The notes: a model not told the origin generated them from the letters alone. A stretch of 64,000 bases of DNA from Pomacea canaliculata (GCF_003073045.1 NC_037593.1:20909964-20973963); one strand, 5' to 3'; counted from the first letter of the stretch, positions 1 through 13,245 are shown. Made by a program: numbers and translations.

Positions 1-267
1 GCTTGGTGATTAACTCCCGCAGTGAAAATTACCCCCGTATTAGTGACAGAGCACGTCAACTTATTTAATAAACTAAACTGCCTGTGCATGTAATTGAACT
101 ACTCTAAATGTAATTAATAATTATAAAAACTTTATTTTAGCATTTACTGCAGTACGGAAGTAGTGTTCAAAATTTAATGAAAAAAACATTTCTTTTCGTG
201 GTGCGGCCGCTGACTGGCTGTTACTTTCCACTGCGGCCCACATGCTAATATGAGTTTGAGACCCCTG
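1..267. mobile_element. hAT-type element, right end (left part outside window)
   Basis: The stretch ends in GAGTTTGAGACCCCTG at 252-267. Its reverse complement, CAGGGGTCTCAAACTC, is a typical hAT terminal inverted repeat. Just inside it, the GC-rich patch at about 197-242 (GTGCGGCCGC and CTGCGGCCCACATG) matches the usual subterminal composition of small non-autonomous hAT elements. The AT-rich interior has no transposase reading frame. The other terminus was not found, so the element probably begins before this window. The left limit is only the window edge. Confidence 0.5.
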
Positions 268-362
268 GTCTAGATGGAATGTATTTCTGCCCTCTTTCTT
301 CAGAAACCTATATCTAAATAAACTCATCTGAGGATAACAAAACACGAGTCACACTAGCTTAA

Positions 363-590
363 GTAAGGGGCACCCAAAAGTTTAGTGGTTAAAACACTCG
401 CTTGTCACCACTGCACTGAGTGGCTCAGGGTTCGGATCTCTGTATGCAACACCTGTTTGTAGGGCTGGATTTTGGTGGTTTTCTCCGAGTACTTCAGTTT
501 CTTCCCCCCTCCCTCTCTCTCCGTGGTGCAAAATCACGGCAAGGTGGAAGCACTTTCCTGCTATATAAATAAACCAACCAACCTAGTTAA
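363..590 (+). mobile_element. tRNA-derived SINE, copy 1
   Basis: The head carries pol III promoter-like boxes: an A-box-like TTAGTGGTTAAAACACTCGC near 380 and a B-box-like GGGTTCGGATCTC near 428. A tRNA-unrelated body follows (CACCTGTTTGTAGGGCTGG near 450) and then an A/C-rich end. A second copy lies in reverse at 6560-6715 and shares both head and body (CATTCGCTTGTCACCACTGC, GTTTGCAGGGCTGG), so this is a dispersed family and not a tRNA gene. No clear target-site duplication was seen. Molluscan SINEs commonly have this design. Confidence 0.7.
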
Positions 591-927
591 AGTGTATTTT
601 ATTTGGCAGATCTGTAACTCCACTCCAAACAATATTTTCTACAAATGAACTTTTTTAAATTTCTTGATTTATTCACAAAGATGGTTATGTTGATATGCCA
701 GAAGTTGCCTGTCACAGAACAGTTTGTTAAAGAAGACCTCCTTAAGACTTACTTTTTTCAAAATCAGTGATCTCATCCAGCTATGTCCAGTTTGCTTATA
801 TAATGTATGTTTATTTATATAGATAAAGTCTGTATTGTTGTTTCTCCTACATCTGAAATGCTGAGAGCATATATTTTGGAAAGGCATCAGATAAATATTC
901 ATTATTATATCTTAATTATTACTACAG

Positions 928-1729
928 GAACAGTCCAAAGGATGCACGCACCAACAAAATGGAATGCACAGGCTGTTCATGTGCCATTCCAGACTGGTGA
1001 GTCTCTTTTTGTCAATTTTGTTTTTATTATGCCTTGATGCTTTTTGAACATTTCATAATCATCATCACTCTCTTGACTGGTACTGTCGGTACTAGTTGTT
1101 GTGAGGACATGTTCAGATGCAGCAACAACAAAGGTACACCATCAGGGCCAATTTTCACCTTTGAGTAGGTTTTCATCATGCAGCCTGACCACTCTTTGAT
1201 ATAAAATTTAGCAATCTTAAATTATTTTATTGGAAATAGCAAAGGCTAAGGGGAGCTAATCACTATTTTTATGTGTGTGTTTAAATTTATTTTCTCTGCT
1301 TAGTGGTGCTGCTAATGTCTTTTCTTCAACTCTTATGCATCTTGGCCTGTTAAAGCAAAGGCTTCATTTCTTCAATTACCTTACACAGTATTGTACACAA
1401 TGGGGGGGGGGGTGGGGGCTGGAGACACTCCATGCTGACAGTGAATGACATTCACATTCTTGCCTCATCTGTATCTTTTTTTAGGGGTAAGCTGCCCCCC
1501 TGGTTCCTAAGGCACTGATGTATCAAGAGTTACTTTGTATTGTCTTTGTCTTTCTTCATCTAGGTCATCAGCTTGTCCAAGCTGTGACAACAAGTTCCCA
1601 GTATGCATTGTGACAGGACGACCCATCATGGAATATCAGTTCTGGATGTGCAGCCAGTGTAAACATCGAGCACTACAAGGGGAAATCCGAACACGGAAAA
1701 CCTGTCCACTTTGTCATGCAGCTGTGTGA
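928..1729 (+). CDS. C-terminal exons of a WD-repeat/IFT-type scaffold protein with zinc domain (WDR35/IFT121- or WDR17-like)
   Basis: Two exons join in one frame: 928-996 (acceptor TACTACAG, donor GTGAGT) and 1564-1729 (acceptor CATCTAG, stop TGA). Translation across the junction gives a cysteine-rich C terminus of about 77 residues. It contains CTGCSCAIPDW, CPSC, FPVCIVTGRPIMEYQFW, MCSQCKH and TCPLCH, that is, four CxxC-type pairs suited to binding two zinc ions. Such a zinc-binding tail is known at the ends of large WD40/TPR proteins of the intraflagellar transport or coatomer-like type. From memory the wording best fits WDR35/IFT121 or WDR17, but I cannot decide between them. Upstream exons, with the WD40 and TPR parts, lie outside the window or were not recognised. 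Candidate poly(A) signals AATAAA occur near 1956, 2152, 2272 and 2405. Confidence 0.72.
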
Positions 1730-4700
1730 TGCACTCAGCCTCAATTGAAATTCCAGAGCAGGTGACAGCAGTGAAGTTAGTCCACACATCATTTGTAAAT
1801 GAGTAGAGACAACAGTGCTGAACACTTTGTTTACACTTGTCACAACCTGACATTCTTCATGCATCCTGATCTCTCTTCCTGTCACAAGGACTTTGGAGTC
1901 ACAGCACATAAATGTTTATGTTGCTTTTGCTGCAGTGTGACTTTTGGCAGTTACAATAAAACTGAATTTCCAGCAAATTTAAAGGAATTATTTCACAAAA
2001 GCTGAAGTGAAAATATGCATTAAAAAGAATGAACTGCAACCTTTGGAAGCTGCAGCTTTCAGTGAGAAACATTGTCACCTACCCAAAAATGGAAAAGAAA
2101 ACTATTATTCTTCATGTGCTTATTTAAAAATTATTTTTACAATAAATCAGAGCAAGCTAAAAAAACTTAACATTGTTTAGGATAGGTTAATGGCTGTCTT
2201 AATTAAAATATTTTGCCTTGTTATGCATGTTGATAATAAGTATTTTACATATCATTGTTAATGTAAATCAATAAATAGCATTGCCATTCAGTGTCATGCG
2301 AGGGAAAATCTATGTAAATAGAAGGAAAAGGTTCTTCCGAATAATTAATCCTCATTTATGTATTTTATCCCGCAGTTATAAAGGTTCAATGTTATGGTGA
2401 AATCAATAAAGAAATTATGAAAACTGTTCTTTCTGGAGTTTTATAATAATAATAATGCGCAGCGTCACAACCAAGATAGATTGCACTTCGCTATACTTAT
2501 TGCCTGTATTTTCTGAAGCTGTTCTTAATTGTATCCTTTTAACACAATGAGCCCTGCATGAAATTATTGACCTGTGACCTCCAGTCACTCCACTAACACA
2601 ACAAGAGTTAGAATCACACAGTAAATTGCCTGTTCAATGAGTTAACTCAATGGATCACTGATTTCAGTGGGGTGTGAGTCACATTTTTTTCCAGCAACTT
2701 TCAAATACCTTTTCTTACCTGCTAGAATTTCCCGTCTGGACATTATTTATGTTGGACATAATTAAAATGAAGCAAGGTGGGGATTTCAGATATGTGTATC
2801 TGTTTGTGCTTATTGTTTAAAACTAACATTAAAAAAGGTATTTATTATCAAACACTAGGCTGAATGGACAAATCCGAGCATCCATTGCTCTTTCACTCCA
2901 TATAACAACCACATCACTATTCTTCCATTTTATATATTTGTTCATAAATAAATTATCATAAAGAGTAGTTATATAGAACACTTTCTTAATTGGCAGCAAG
3001 CTTTGTAGACTTGAAAAAGTACAGTGCTGTTTAATAATAATTTATGAAATGTATCGTCTCTAGGGACAAATAACCCTTGTACTTTAGGCACATCAAGTTA
3101 ATGGTGGAGATACTATGCTCAGTGTGTACATTTGTACAAATACTTGTGCTTGCACCTGCATGTTGATACAAATACTGGTGGCTGCATTTGCTTGTCCATA
3201 CAAATTCTTGTGCAAGGGCAAATATATCCCGTTAGCCCCAACTTTTTCATCTTTTCCTGTGCCAGATGTAGTTTATGGTCCCGAGTTATGTGGTTTTGAG
3301 CCAGTTACAAGAACAGTGTGTTAAAAAAATGTATCTACATAGTGGTCCAGATCATGTGAGTTTGATCCTATTCCTTCTTTTCTACCTGTTGTGTTCTTGT
3401 CACATATCACTCTAATCATAAATGCTTCTCTCTTCTGGCTACTTTCCTCTCGAGTTCAAGCCAGCTATTCCAGTGACAGCCCCATTCGGTGCACAGCTCC
3501 TGTAGTTGATGCCAAGCAGGTATGTTACACTACTAATATAGTTTTTGTAATCCCCATTTCACAGACCAAACACCAGTGCTTAATTCCCCAGCAACACAGC
3601 TGCATATCTTATTGACTTATATAATCCATGCTCCATGGATATGAGGCCAAATGTACTATACATTGCTAGTTGGATAGCTAACTATACCTAGCAGTCAGCC
3701 AAAGTGCTTACAATATATTATCCAGTTTTAGCCAAATCTTAGTCATTCAGACAGTGAGATCCAGGTCTTCTATAAGCTGTATACTTCTATTGCTGTTTTA
3801 GAAGTAGGGATAAACCTTTTTTTTTTTTCACTTCACACCAATAAACTGTCACATAGGCAACAGAACGTGCAAATTTATTCAAATATTTACTATAACAGGG
3901 ACATACATGCAAACTACAAATCTTTGCACCCCAGTAATCAGCCTACCCTCTTGTGAAATCTAGGGACATACAGGTCAAAGCATGTACAAGACCAAACTGC
4001 TATGACAACACAGGACTACTTTCATGTTGCCAAAATAAAAAGCAATGCATGTCTTAAGTTGATCATAACCTGGTGTCTTCCAATCAAAAGGCTGACACAA
4101 AGTGCTATAATATTTTAGGGTGGCATGGTAAATAACTGATTAAAATAGTCTTCGTAGATTAACAGCTGGAACACGAGTTATCTCCCTTCCTCATGCAAGT
4201 AAATAAAAGACAACTTTAAAAAATGCTAAAGGCTAATAAAATTACTTCTAACAAATAATCTGTGCATACCCAAACTATCAAGAGCAGGAAAAAACCTTAA
4301 TACTTATTCTTTTAATACAAAACCATAACCTGAAACATGTTGGGTGCATATAACAAACTCATCATGCACTGAAAGTTTACATTTTCTTTCGACTGGACTA
4401 TATTGCAGCAATGAAAAAAAGAAATTCAAAAAAACTGAACCTTAACTATATTTCAGATAAATAACCAGCTGAGGCACACTGGTTGAACTTTACACAGAAC
4501 GTTATTTAAACTTTACAGTGCATGAGGACATCTCTGGTTTTAGAAAGCAACATTGCAAATGAACACTAACAATTTTCTCACTCATCATGCACATCCTGAA
4601 TATTCTCTTTCATGACAGCAAATTCAAAACTTAATCCAAAAAAAAACCAAAGTAAAAACCCAACAAAGTTGTCCAAAACCATCTTGTAAGGTATTAACCA

Positions 4701-5937
4701 TATCTTTCTCATGTCAGCATTCATTTAGTGAGCAGATTCTATGACAAAATTCTCGACATTTACAATAATTACAATCGTTGTGAAGGGATTCAAGTTCTTC
4801 TTGTCACAGACTCAAAATAAAGTTTCTGCAAAAATCATATTGCCATAACTGCCATACAGTTTTCAATGTCATCATTTACACTCAAAAGAGATGCTGCAGT
4901 TAACAGACCATAACACTGAGAACCTGGAAGACAAACGAATGGCTAAACATGTTGTTAGGTTACAAGACTTAAACCTATTAAAATAAGAGACAATGTGAGA
5001 CAAAAAAATTAGTTTTCTTCTTTCCCCAGAAAGGAGCTCTATCCCTAGCCTCTTGAAATTCAGGTACAAATTTATGCATGCACACTTATGCAGAAACATA
5101 TGGACTCCATCCTTTCTATCTGATGCAGAGGTGTGGACATGTTCACAAACATATGCTGCTCACAAACCACAGTTCAAGTAAAGCAGCGTTGTTTTTTTTA
5201 ACTGCAGCAACACAGCAATAAACAGATAACTAACCATAAGAAAATAAAGTTTACATGTGTACGTGGGCTTTCTATGCTGATAACTTGCACAAACATTATA
5301 CGACCAATTATGATCATTTAACATGCACACATCATCGGTTTTTGAAGCCAGCCTCTGCATACGTGTGTACCCATACATATATCTATATCTTGCCATATGC
5401 ATATTACCAAACATTCACACTATAACTCGTGCAAATTTCTCATATCATTCTAAACAGTTACAAACTACAGCTACAGATTGCTGGTCAGACTTTCATACAT
5501 TCAAGTGCTCTTAAGCCATGTTCACCCTCTGAAAAGTATGGGTATATGCGAAAAAGCGCATCAACACTTCTGCATTTTTTTTACATAATTACAACTATGG
5601 CTGGAATTTTTATTTTTCAAATTTAAATGTTTTAGAGGAAAAAAACCTAATAAATATGGACAACTGAATTAAACATCAATGTTTTCTAGATACTGTACAG
5701 TTCTGGTCGTACCACAGCTTTGGAGTTGCAAACGTCAAAGGCAAAGTTGTAGTATTTGGTTTTTATATATCAAAAGAAACTGTATTATTAATCAAAAGTC
5801 ATACATGTATGTGTGTGCATGCATAACCTTGTCTGCCTGTGATAGAAGGGTGATCATATACAAAGGACTTAAAATGACTGTGCAAACCATACAAAATCAC
5901 AAATTAAACATTTTCAAACCATAAAGACTACATCCAT
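1730..5937. other. Convergent intergenic region and probable 3' UTRs
   Basis: No protein-coding exon was recognised. The left part, to about 2,430, is probably the 3' UTR of the WD-repeat gene, with several AATAAA motifs. The right part, from about 3,870 to 5,937, is AT-rich and lies just after the TXNDC5 stop on the minus strand. A TTTATT (AATAAA on the minus strand) near 3,872 could end its 3' UTR, making a tail of about 2 kb. That UTR assignment is inference. Short open frames here have no domain or splice support. Confidence 0.4.
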
Positions 5938-8900
5938 TTATAACTCTACATGTGCTAAAAATTTATCCACAAACTTCTTCAGGTCTTCAAGGGAACGAGG
6001 ACCATTATACTCTTCAAGGCGGACTCCATTTTGGAAAATTAGCAGTGAAGGATAACCATGGATCTAAAAAAAATGCAAGAATTTCCAGCATGAATTTGTT
6101 TACACTAGAACAAATATTGTTTTCAAAATTTTGTACAAAAGCATAATCTTTTCCTAAAAAACTCAATTATAAAACAAAGTCATAAATAGCAAACTATTCA
6201 AAAAGCAGATGAAGGTCAGGTCTCAATGCTACATGTGCTCCAGCTTATCCAGAAAGTCTAGTGTTGTGACTGATTTCCTGAATAAATTTGATCCCAAATT
6301 ATTTTACACTAACACCCCCTGCCCCAACACACACACACTAAAATGTAGCTAAGTGTAATACAACAGTCATTCCTAAATTGGCAGTGATAAAATTCATCAA
6401 ACTCACATTCTGAGAGTCACAAACGGCCTTGTGCTGTGTGCAGTCCACTTTGGCAATAGTTACAGGTTTTTCAGAATATGCAGCTCCTAGTTCCTCCCAG
6501 GTTGGAGCCAGTCGCTGACAATGACTACACCTGAAAAAAAGGCAGCTGCTGCTTACAACATTTCAGTACCACTGGAGTACCCAGAGGAAAAAAACCTGAT
6601 GCCCAGCCCTGCAAACGGTTGTTACATACACAAAGCATCCAAGACACATCTGAGGCCAGAGCCTCTCACTGCAGTGGTGACAAGCGAATGTTTTAACTAA
6701 ACTGGGCACCTGAGAACAGCCTAGACTTAACCCTTTGATCATTGTATGCTGTTCTAAACTGATGCAACATCTCTATCAGTGATCTGTGCCAGTGCTAAAC
6801 CCACCAACCAAGGCAGAAATCATCAAGGCCATCATGTCCTTGAATTCTGTCAAGGCGGCAGGCCCAGATGGCATTCCTGCAGAGGCACTCAAGGCAGACC
6901 CAACAGCCACAATGGAGATGCTTTACCCCCTGCTGCAGAAAATTTGAGAACAGGAGCAAGTTCCAAAGACTGGAAGCTTGGCTATCTAGTAAAGGTACCC
7001 TAAAAAAGGCAACCTGACACAGTGCAGCAAATGGCGTGGGATTACATTATTGTCCATTGTACAAACTGTCCGTGCTGTGTTTTAATTTCTTTGCTGGCAC
7101 CTGCCCTGACTATTTCTCTGAACTGCTCTTCCCTTACGTAGACAACTAGACAACTCCACTCCTCATCTGATGATCATCTTTGTAATATAACAGACGTACA
7201 TTTACCTTGCATATGTAAGATGTATTACACACACACAACAAAATGCTTGACAAGCCCCATTCAGAAGACGATAAGGATGAAGAGATCTGCAAGCGAATCA
7301 AAGCGAAGAGCCACAAATTCAGAGGAATGTCACTGAAAAAGTTATAAAGAAGATGGCAGAGAAGACTGTTTTGTTTTCCCTCTCACTTGGCCATTTTGAG
7401 AGAAACTGCTTCCTCTAATATACTATTTTTTGCTTCAAGTGACGTGGAATAAATGATGCACACAAGACGTTATACGCAAGACACCATTCGTACATGAAAC
7501 AATATAAGACCTACCGCAACTCACTACAGTCTTCTTACTCTTCCTGTCACCAGAACGACAACATATGGCCATAGTATTTTTAGTTATTGTGCAGTGAAAC
7601 AATGGAACTCTCTCCCTTTCCATATCCGCCACCTACCCACTATTGAATCCTTTAAACATGCACTGAAAACACACCTCTTCCTTATATATTACTCCTAACA
7701 CCCTTTCCCATAATGCTAATCCTTTTTCACACCCTTCCTTTTGTAATATGTTACTCTCAGCTCTTGTTTCTTGTTATTTGGTTCCCTTAAAGTTTTCTGT
7801 AGTTGACTTTATTCTTCATTAGTACTGTTGTTTAGTCGTTTATAGTCCTTAGGAATGTATCTGATTTATAAATTTTGCATTTATTATTACAGACATGCTG
7901 AGCAGAAAATCTCACTTACCAAGGAGCAAAGAATTTCACAAATGTGAGTCCTTCAGCAACTACACTCTCAAAGCTTTCATCAGTCAGATCACGAACTGGT
8001 TCCTACAGAACATAGACAGTAACTACTAATTAGAAGTGAGATTCGTAACATTAAAGCAATGAATTTTATTGTATTATTTTGTTCAGATAAACATTCAGGG
8101 TATGGACAATTCAATTAAAAAAAAAAAACCTTATCACTAGCTTTCCCACTACCCAAGCCAAAAAAACTCATTTACTCCAGAGGAAAGGCTTTGTCACCTC
8201 CACAAGGTTTTCTGGAACCTTCTCCTCTTCTTGACCAAAAGATGCTTCCCCTAATTCCTTTAGCTTGTTATTTACAAAGTTCTTCAACTCTTCATGGGTA
8301 CGACCACCAGTGTACTGTTCAACCTGTAAAACAGAAGGGCAGTAAAATTGATCTGACCTATAAACAAAGCAATGACCTGTTGCTTGACAGGTAAATCAAC
8401 TGAAAGCCTCCAATGATCAGCTTTTAAGTTGTTCTGGCATCATGGTACTATCATTCTTATCACTCTTAGTGAAAATGAAAAGGCATGTTTGAGTGTTTTG
8501 CTTTGACACTCTATATATTCAAAGTGTTCCATTAAAGAAATAAACTGAAAAGCTGTTCTAGTACATCTGACATAATAAAACAACAACAAAATCACAAAAA
8601 GCTTGTCATTATACTAACAACTTGAACCAAAATATATTTGGAATAATGATAAGTAATTTGTTTTTAGCGATCAGCATGCATTTTTTTTACTTATTGTCTA
8701 TGTAAACATCTAAACATTATGATAAAGTACATAAGTTAGGCCATTTTGCTGGGTTAGGGTTAGTTTTGCTGAGTTATGTATTTCTACAAAAACAGTCCTG
8801 GAACAATACTGCAGAGCAAAACATTGCAATGTTTTTAAAAAAAATTAGTTAAAAAAAAATTAATTAGTTTGAAAATGCTGAACTTAAAACTGAATGCAGA

Positions 8901-11900
8901 AAATGTCCAAGAATATATCACATGTACACTGATATTTTGACTGTACGTATGGTATATATGTTGCATATTGGAAGCGATGCAAGTTTAGATTTTTAGTGAC
9001 AACAGATATATAAAATTAAGCATGAAAATATTTTAATTTCTGACAATGTAAAATGATATGTTAAAAATTAAAAACAGGGAAATAAAATCTTCAAACTAGC
9101 ACAGAACAGAATGTAATTTAAAGGTAATTTTTACCTTTTCACCATCCTGAAACCAGGTGAGAGTTGGGTAACCACTAACCCCCATGTCAGTGCAGACAGT
9201 TTTTGAGCTTGTGCAATCAACCTGTTGTTAACACACAAGCACACTCTATATGAAAGAGCCTGACTGACATTACTAAACAAAGTAATTTCTTTAAAAATCA
9301 TTTTATTTAATGTGCTATTAGAGGTATTACTTTGCAATCCACAAAAAAGGACAATGAAATGTTCTTGTTACTAAGATCAGCAAAACTAATCTTACTTTCT
9401 TTGGCTTTATTTGAAGCAGATAAACTGAACAACTGATTCTTGAATATTGGCAATCCTTTTCCTAACATAAACGGTGGCAACAATTTCCTAATACAAACAC
9501 TGGCAATCATTTTCCTAATATAGGCAAGGAAATGATCTCATCATAGCATTACAAACAACCTTTTTCATGTTGTGATATCAAAATTTAGGATCTACATAAT
9601 TGTCTCAGAAGGAGAAAAGAATTCAAGCACATGCGAACTTAGAATGCCTACCTTGGCAATAGTGACCTTCTTACTGCCAGCAAATGATTTAGCCAAGTCA
9701 TCCCATGTTGGAGCTAAGTGTTTACAGTGGCCACACCAAGGTGCAAAGAACTTGACAAAATGGGTTCCCTGCTTGATGACACTGGAAAATGTTTCATCTG
9801 TCAGTTCTGTTGGACCCTGATCCTTATCTTCTTCAGGTACAGGAGGAACAATTGTGTCCTTCACAGTCTGAGAGAATGGCAAAAGAAAGCATTACAACCC
9901 CTCCCAAATATCTACAACAGCACCACCATATTGGCAGATAATATGTTGCAAAACCTACTACAGTTAAGTGAAAGCATAAATAATAACAAACACTATTTTT
10001 AACAGCAGCTAATGCAAGCAATAATGACACTAGAAGGAGAAAGAAGTCCAATCCTCTGGGACATTGTGAGTATAGAGACAAAGGAAGATGAGTCAAAGGT
10101 GCATTTTGGCAGGTGGATTTCACCAGGTTACGGCCCGTTTTTGCTTGGTACATGTTTTGAAACTTATAAACCATTTATTTCTGTAGTTTTTTTCCAAGCC
10201 ATGATATATATATAAAACAGCATAAAGGGGGAAACCCTTAAAGGCTAAAATTTCAAAGAATTCTTGAGAATAAAATTATGAGCAGGTTCTGTGCACATGG
10301 GTTATATTTAGAAAGTCTTTCTCATAAGAACAAGCTTAAAAACGAGGCAGCACAGCATACATTTATGTCATGTAAACAATACCATGCAGCACTAGTGACA
10401 ACATACCCGATCCACTTGCTCCTCTACAAATTTCTGCAAGGAATCCAAGTCTCGATTTCCTTTGTAGCGAACAAAGTCATCCAGGCTCTTATGGTAAAAC
10501 TTAAGAGTAGGGTAACCTGTTACATCCTGGTCAGAACACAATGCTGTTTCTATTGTGCAGTCCACCTGCAGAAGATATCCTTCATTTTAAAATGCCATCA
10601 ACATTCAGAGTGTTCTTGAGTTCATTAAGAAATTAATGACAGTCAATGCTAATGTCATACTAAAAGTATAAACAGGTGTAATTTTCCCCATTTATATCAT
10701 TTTCTCTTAAGCCAACGGTACTAATCTTAAAAATAAAGCACAGTACAGCCAGTTCTGGTTGGTTATCATGCAAAATTACATCATCTGCCTGATCTTCACC
10801 AATGTGGGCAAAACCATTTTTCAAATGAAAAGTTGTGGACTAAGTGTACACTGCTCCAGAGGATATTTATTTTACCCTGTGTTGCTAGTGGTTCCTAACG
10901 AATAGAAAATCTATACAAATTTTTACATTACAATTTCAGAGAAAGAGTTACTCTTCCTCCCCCACTTTGTCCTTTGATCTGCTCCATGAATGCATTTCTA
11001 GCTCACATATTGTCTGAAGACTGGGGATTATCGGCTAGTGCAGGTACACTGCTAGATGTTACTGGGGGCCACAAAGAGTTTTTATTATGTTTTTTAAAGA
11101 TACTAAGCAGAGCACATTTGACATCATCATTTGAGAGGGTCTCTTATGAAACAGGCTGAAAGAACGAGCAAGAGAGGCATGCACTGGGTGACACCATTAC
11201 AGTATTTACATCCTCCTTCACTAACAACAGTGTTTTTCCCAATGCTGATTGATCTGGTCTGCAGTGAGCAATGACCACGGACAGCTTGACAGATCACCCT
11301 TGCTAGTCATATACATTTGTGGACCAACATCTAGTCAGTCCATAGTTGAATGAGTGATAGCAACACTTCAGGTCTTCATAAGTTGATGACTAAGTAACTT
11401 CTAGGTCTGCTTGTATGGTGTAGTGGAAGGTAGTATCACAACCCACAAACTATCCTTTGGTTTTAAAAAAAAGATAGATAAAAGCAAAGGAAGAGACTGG
11501 AAGAAGTCTAGAGGAAGTTGTACACTGCACAATATACAAAATTCTGCTATGGAATTTTTATTATTTGATACAGTAGAACCCCCAATTAAAACTTGTAAAA
11601 ATCTGCTTGCCTTCCCCCCACCCCACCCCACCTTTCATGCTCCAAAACCATTTGGCCCCTAAATCTAGCAAGTAAAGTATCTTTGTATTTCTAATCCCCG
11701 AGTCAAAAAACCTTCACACCCTTTTTAGCTCCAGCTTGTGAAAGCTCCTTCCCTTTCTATTAAGAATGAGTAAAAAAAAAAACCAAACAAAAACCTTTTT
11801 TTTTGTATCTTAGAAACCATAATTACAAGGACAGTCTCCCACCATGCATAGCAAATTTGATAACAATAATTCTCAGCAGTCAGGATTTTTCTATCTCTTT

Positions 11901-13245
11901 TTTGGGCCACAATAAGGAAGGCCTCAGTGAGAAGATTCTACTGTAGAAGGGGAGTGAATAGCCAATTTGTTAGAGAACTGGTATTTGAACTGAGAGGCAC
12001 GTTGGTTTGATCCCAGTGTAGTGCAGCTCACTTTCCCCAGTCAACTCAGCTGGAGTATCAGAGAGGATTAGGGAAGGTAAGGCAGCGAGGGAGAGGAGAT
12101 GGGCACTGCCCTCACATATAAAGATGGCCCTGAGACAAGTGAGGATGTAACATTTCACTCTCAAAAGACCTCAAAAAGGTCATGGGACGACCTTTACTTT
12201 AACTTTTTTTTTAACTGTGCAACAATTGATGTAACTGCTTCATGAATTATTTTTTTTATGCTGAGCTGTCATAGCACATTTCATGTGCAGTAACAGTGGG
12301 TCTTATATAACTGACAATGTAAGCTCACGGATGCTATATATTTTTAAATGACGGTGTGATGCTCTAATAAGAGCTGTCCTAAGTGAATGTATTTTTTCTG
12401 CAAAAGTTAGGCCCTGTTCCAGACATTGTAATTGAGCTTCAAACGTCATAATAACTTTCAGCTACTTAAAAAAGCAGAACACTTTACTGACATATCGAAA
12501 ATTCCATAAAATGAAAGGCTACTGGCAACATCTGTGGTCATGGTAGTCACCTTCTCATCAACATAGTGGCTACACTAGGCATGAAATGAGCTTTGTTTTT
12601 ATCAGCTTCCATGATTATTATTATGATATCTGTGTGATTTTGTTGTTTTTGCTTCATAAAATGCTTTCAGCATACTTATTAAACTTATTGCAAAACGAAA
12701 TAAAATGATTTTGACATGGTGACTTATTTACCTTGGCAATAGTGACTGATGATTCCTCGTTATTGTAAATCTTGGCCAGTTCATTCCATGTTGGTGCCAG
12801 ACGTTTGCAATGGCCACACCTTACATCATAAAAGTATGTTTATACGACAGTTATTATAACAACTATTCTAGTACCGATCGACTCAGTAAAGCGTTTTGAG
12901 TTAATTTTTTTCGCAATTCTGCTGCGTAGTTAACTTCACCGTACTTTATTTTATTCACAAATGTAATAACTAAGATAAAGGCAGAAAATAAGCTGCTTGT
13001 CAGTTTATATTTTCTCTTTCGATCGTTGGCTTAATGGCCTGGGTCAATCTACAGAATTAGAAAATGTAGCTCACGAACCAGGGTGCAAAAAACATGACAA
13101 AATGTTTCTGGTCAGTTATAGCTGATTGGAATGTGTCTCTGTCATAGTTCACTACATCTGCCCCATGGTCATCACTCTCAGCGGGCAGTATGAAAGACAA
13201 CACGCTAAGCATGAGGCAGACGACGTGGAAGTAACTGAGAGCCAT
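5938..13245 (-). CDS. TXNDC5: Thioredoxin domain-containing protein 5 / ERp46-type protein disulfide isomerase
   Basis: Nine exons give 391 residues: 13079-13245, 12732-12819, 10407-10565, 9652-9867, 9135-9221, 8198-8323, 7920-8002, 6407-6530 and 5938-6063. All junctions are GT/AG and in phase. The start is ATG at 13245, followed by a signal peptide ([20 protein letters not shown]). Three thioredoxin domains follow, with active sites WCGHC, WCGHC and WCSHC, each in an FFAPWC..C..LAPTW context with a later cis-proline motif (GYPTL, GYPTL, GYPSL). The family catalyses disulfide formation and isomerisation in the ER lumen; vertebrate TXNDC5 is about 430 residues with the same three domains. The C terminus is HVEL, a plausible variant of the KDEL retrieval signal. 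The first and third active sites are each split by an intron inside the tryptophan codon. The gene runs head-to-head with ribosomal protein P1. Confidence 0.93.
6560..6715 (-). mobile_element. tRNA-derived SINE, copy 2 (in TXNDC5 intron)
   Basis: The reverse complement matches the SINE at 363-590 in order: TTTAGTTAAAACATTCGC, CTTGTCACCACTGCAGTGAG, GTATGTAACAACCGTTTGC and AGGGCTGG. The B box is degraded, so the copy is old. It lies in the 1.4-kb intron between the two exons that split the third TXNDC5 active site. No target-site duplication was identified. Confidence 0.65.
6798..7064 (+). pseudogene. Non-LTR retrotransposon reverse transcriptase fragment
   Basis: Plus-strand translation gives part of a LINE reverse transcriptase. 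[20 protein letters not shown] is the finger-region motif with the conserved GPDGIP, followed by LLQKI, then [14 protein letters not shown], and after a frame change [12 protein letters not shown] stands where the conserved tryptophan of 'KIWEQEQ'-like motifs is expected, and a frameshift sits near 7,000, so the copy is dead. It lies antisense in an intron of TXNDC5. The motif order fits CR1/RTE-like families; the exact clade is not decided. Confidence 0.75.
7590..7700 (+). pseudogene. LINE ORF2 C-terminal scrap
   Basis: Plus-strand translation gives [20 protein letters not shown] followed by LKTHLF. This is the familiar end of many non-LTR retrotransposon ORF2 proteins ('LWNSLP..IR..P....FK..LKTHLF'). 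The reading frame is open only briefly. It sits about 0.5 kb after the reverse transcriptase fragment and in the same orientation, so both could derive from one internally deleted element. About 190 bp of AT-rich sequence follows to the next exon of the host gene and may be the LINE 3' UTR. Confidence 0.6.
11950..12170 (+). mobile_element. tRNA-derived SINE of a second type (in TXNDC5 intron)
   Basis: The head reads TTAGAGAACTGGTATTTGAA, then GAGAGGCACG and GGTTTGATCCC (a good B box near 12,003). A body with CAGCTCACTTTCCCCAGTC and a G/A-rich tail follow. It differs from the family at 363 and 6,560 in its body, so it is a separate SINE type sharing only the tRNA-like head. It lies in the 2.2-kb second intron of the TXNDC5 gene. 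Confidence 0.6.

Noticed and set aside
363-450. tRNA gene candidate with A-box and B-box-like motifs
   Set aside because: No foldable acceptor stem or anticodon loop was apparent, and the sequence recurs as a dispersed SINE.
10278-10619. Plus-strand open frame of 113 codons
   Set aside because: It lies across a TXNDC5 exon on the opposite strand and is a shadow of that coding sequence.
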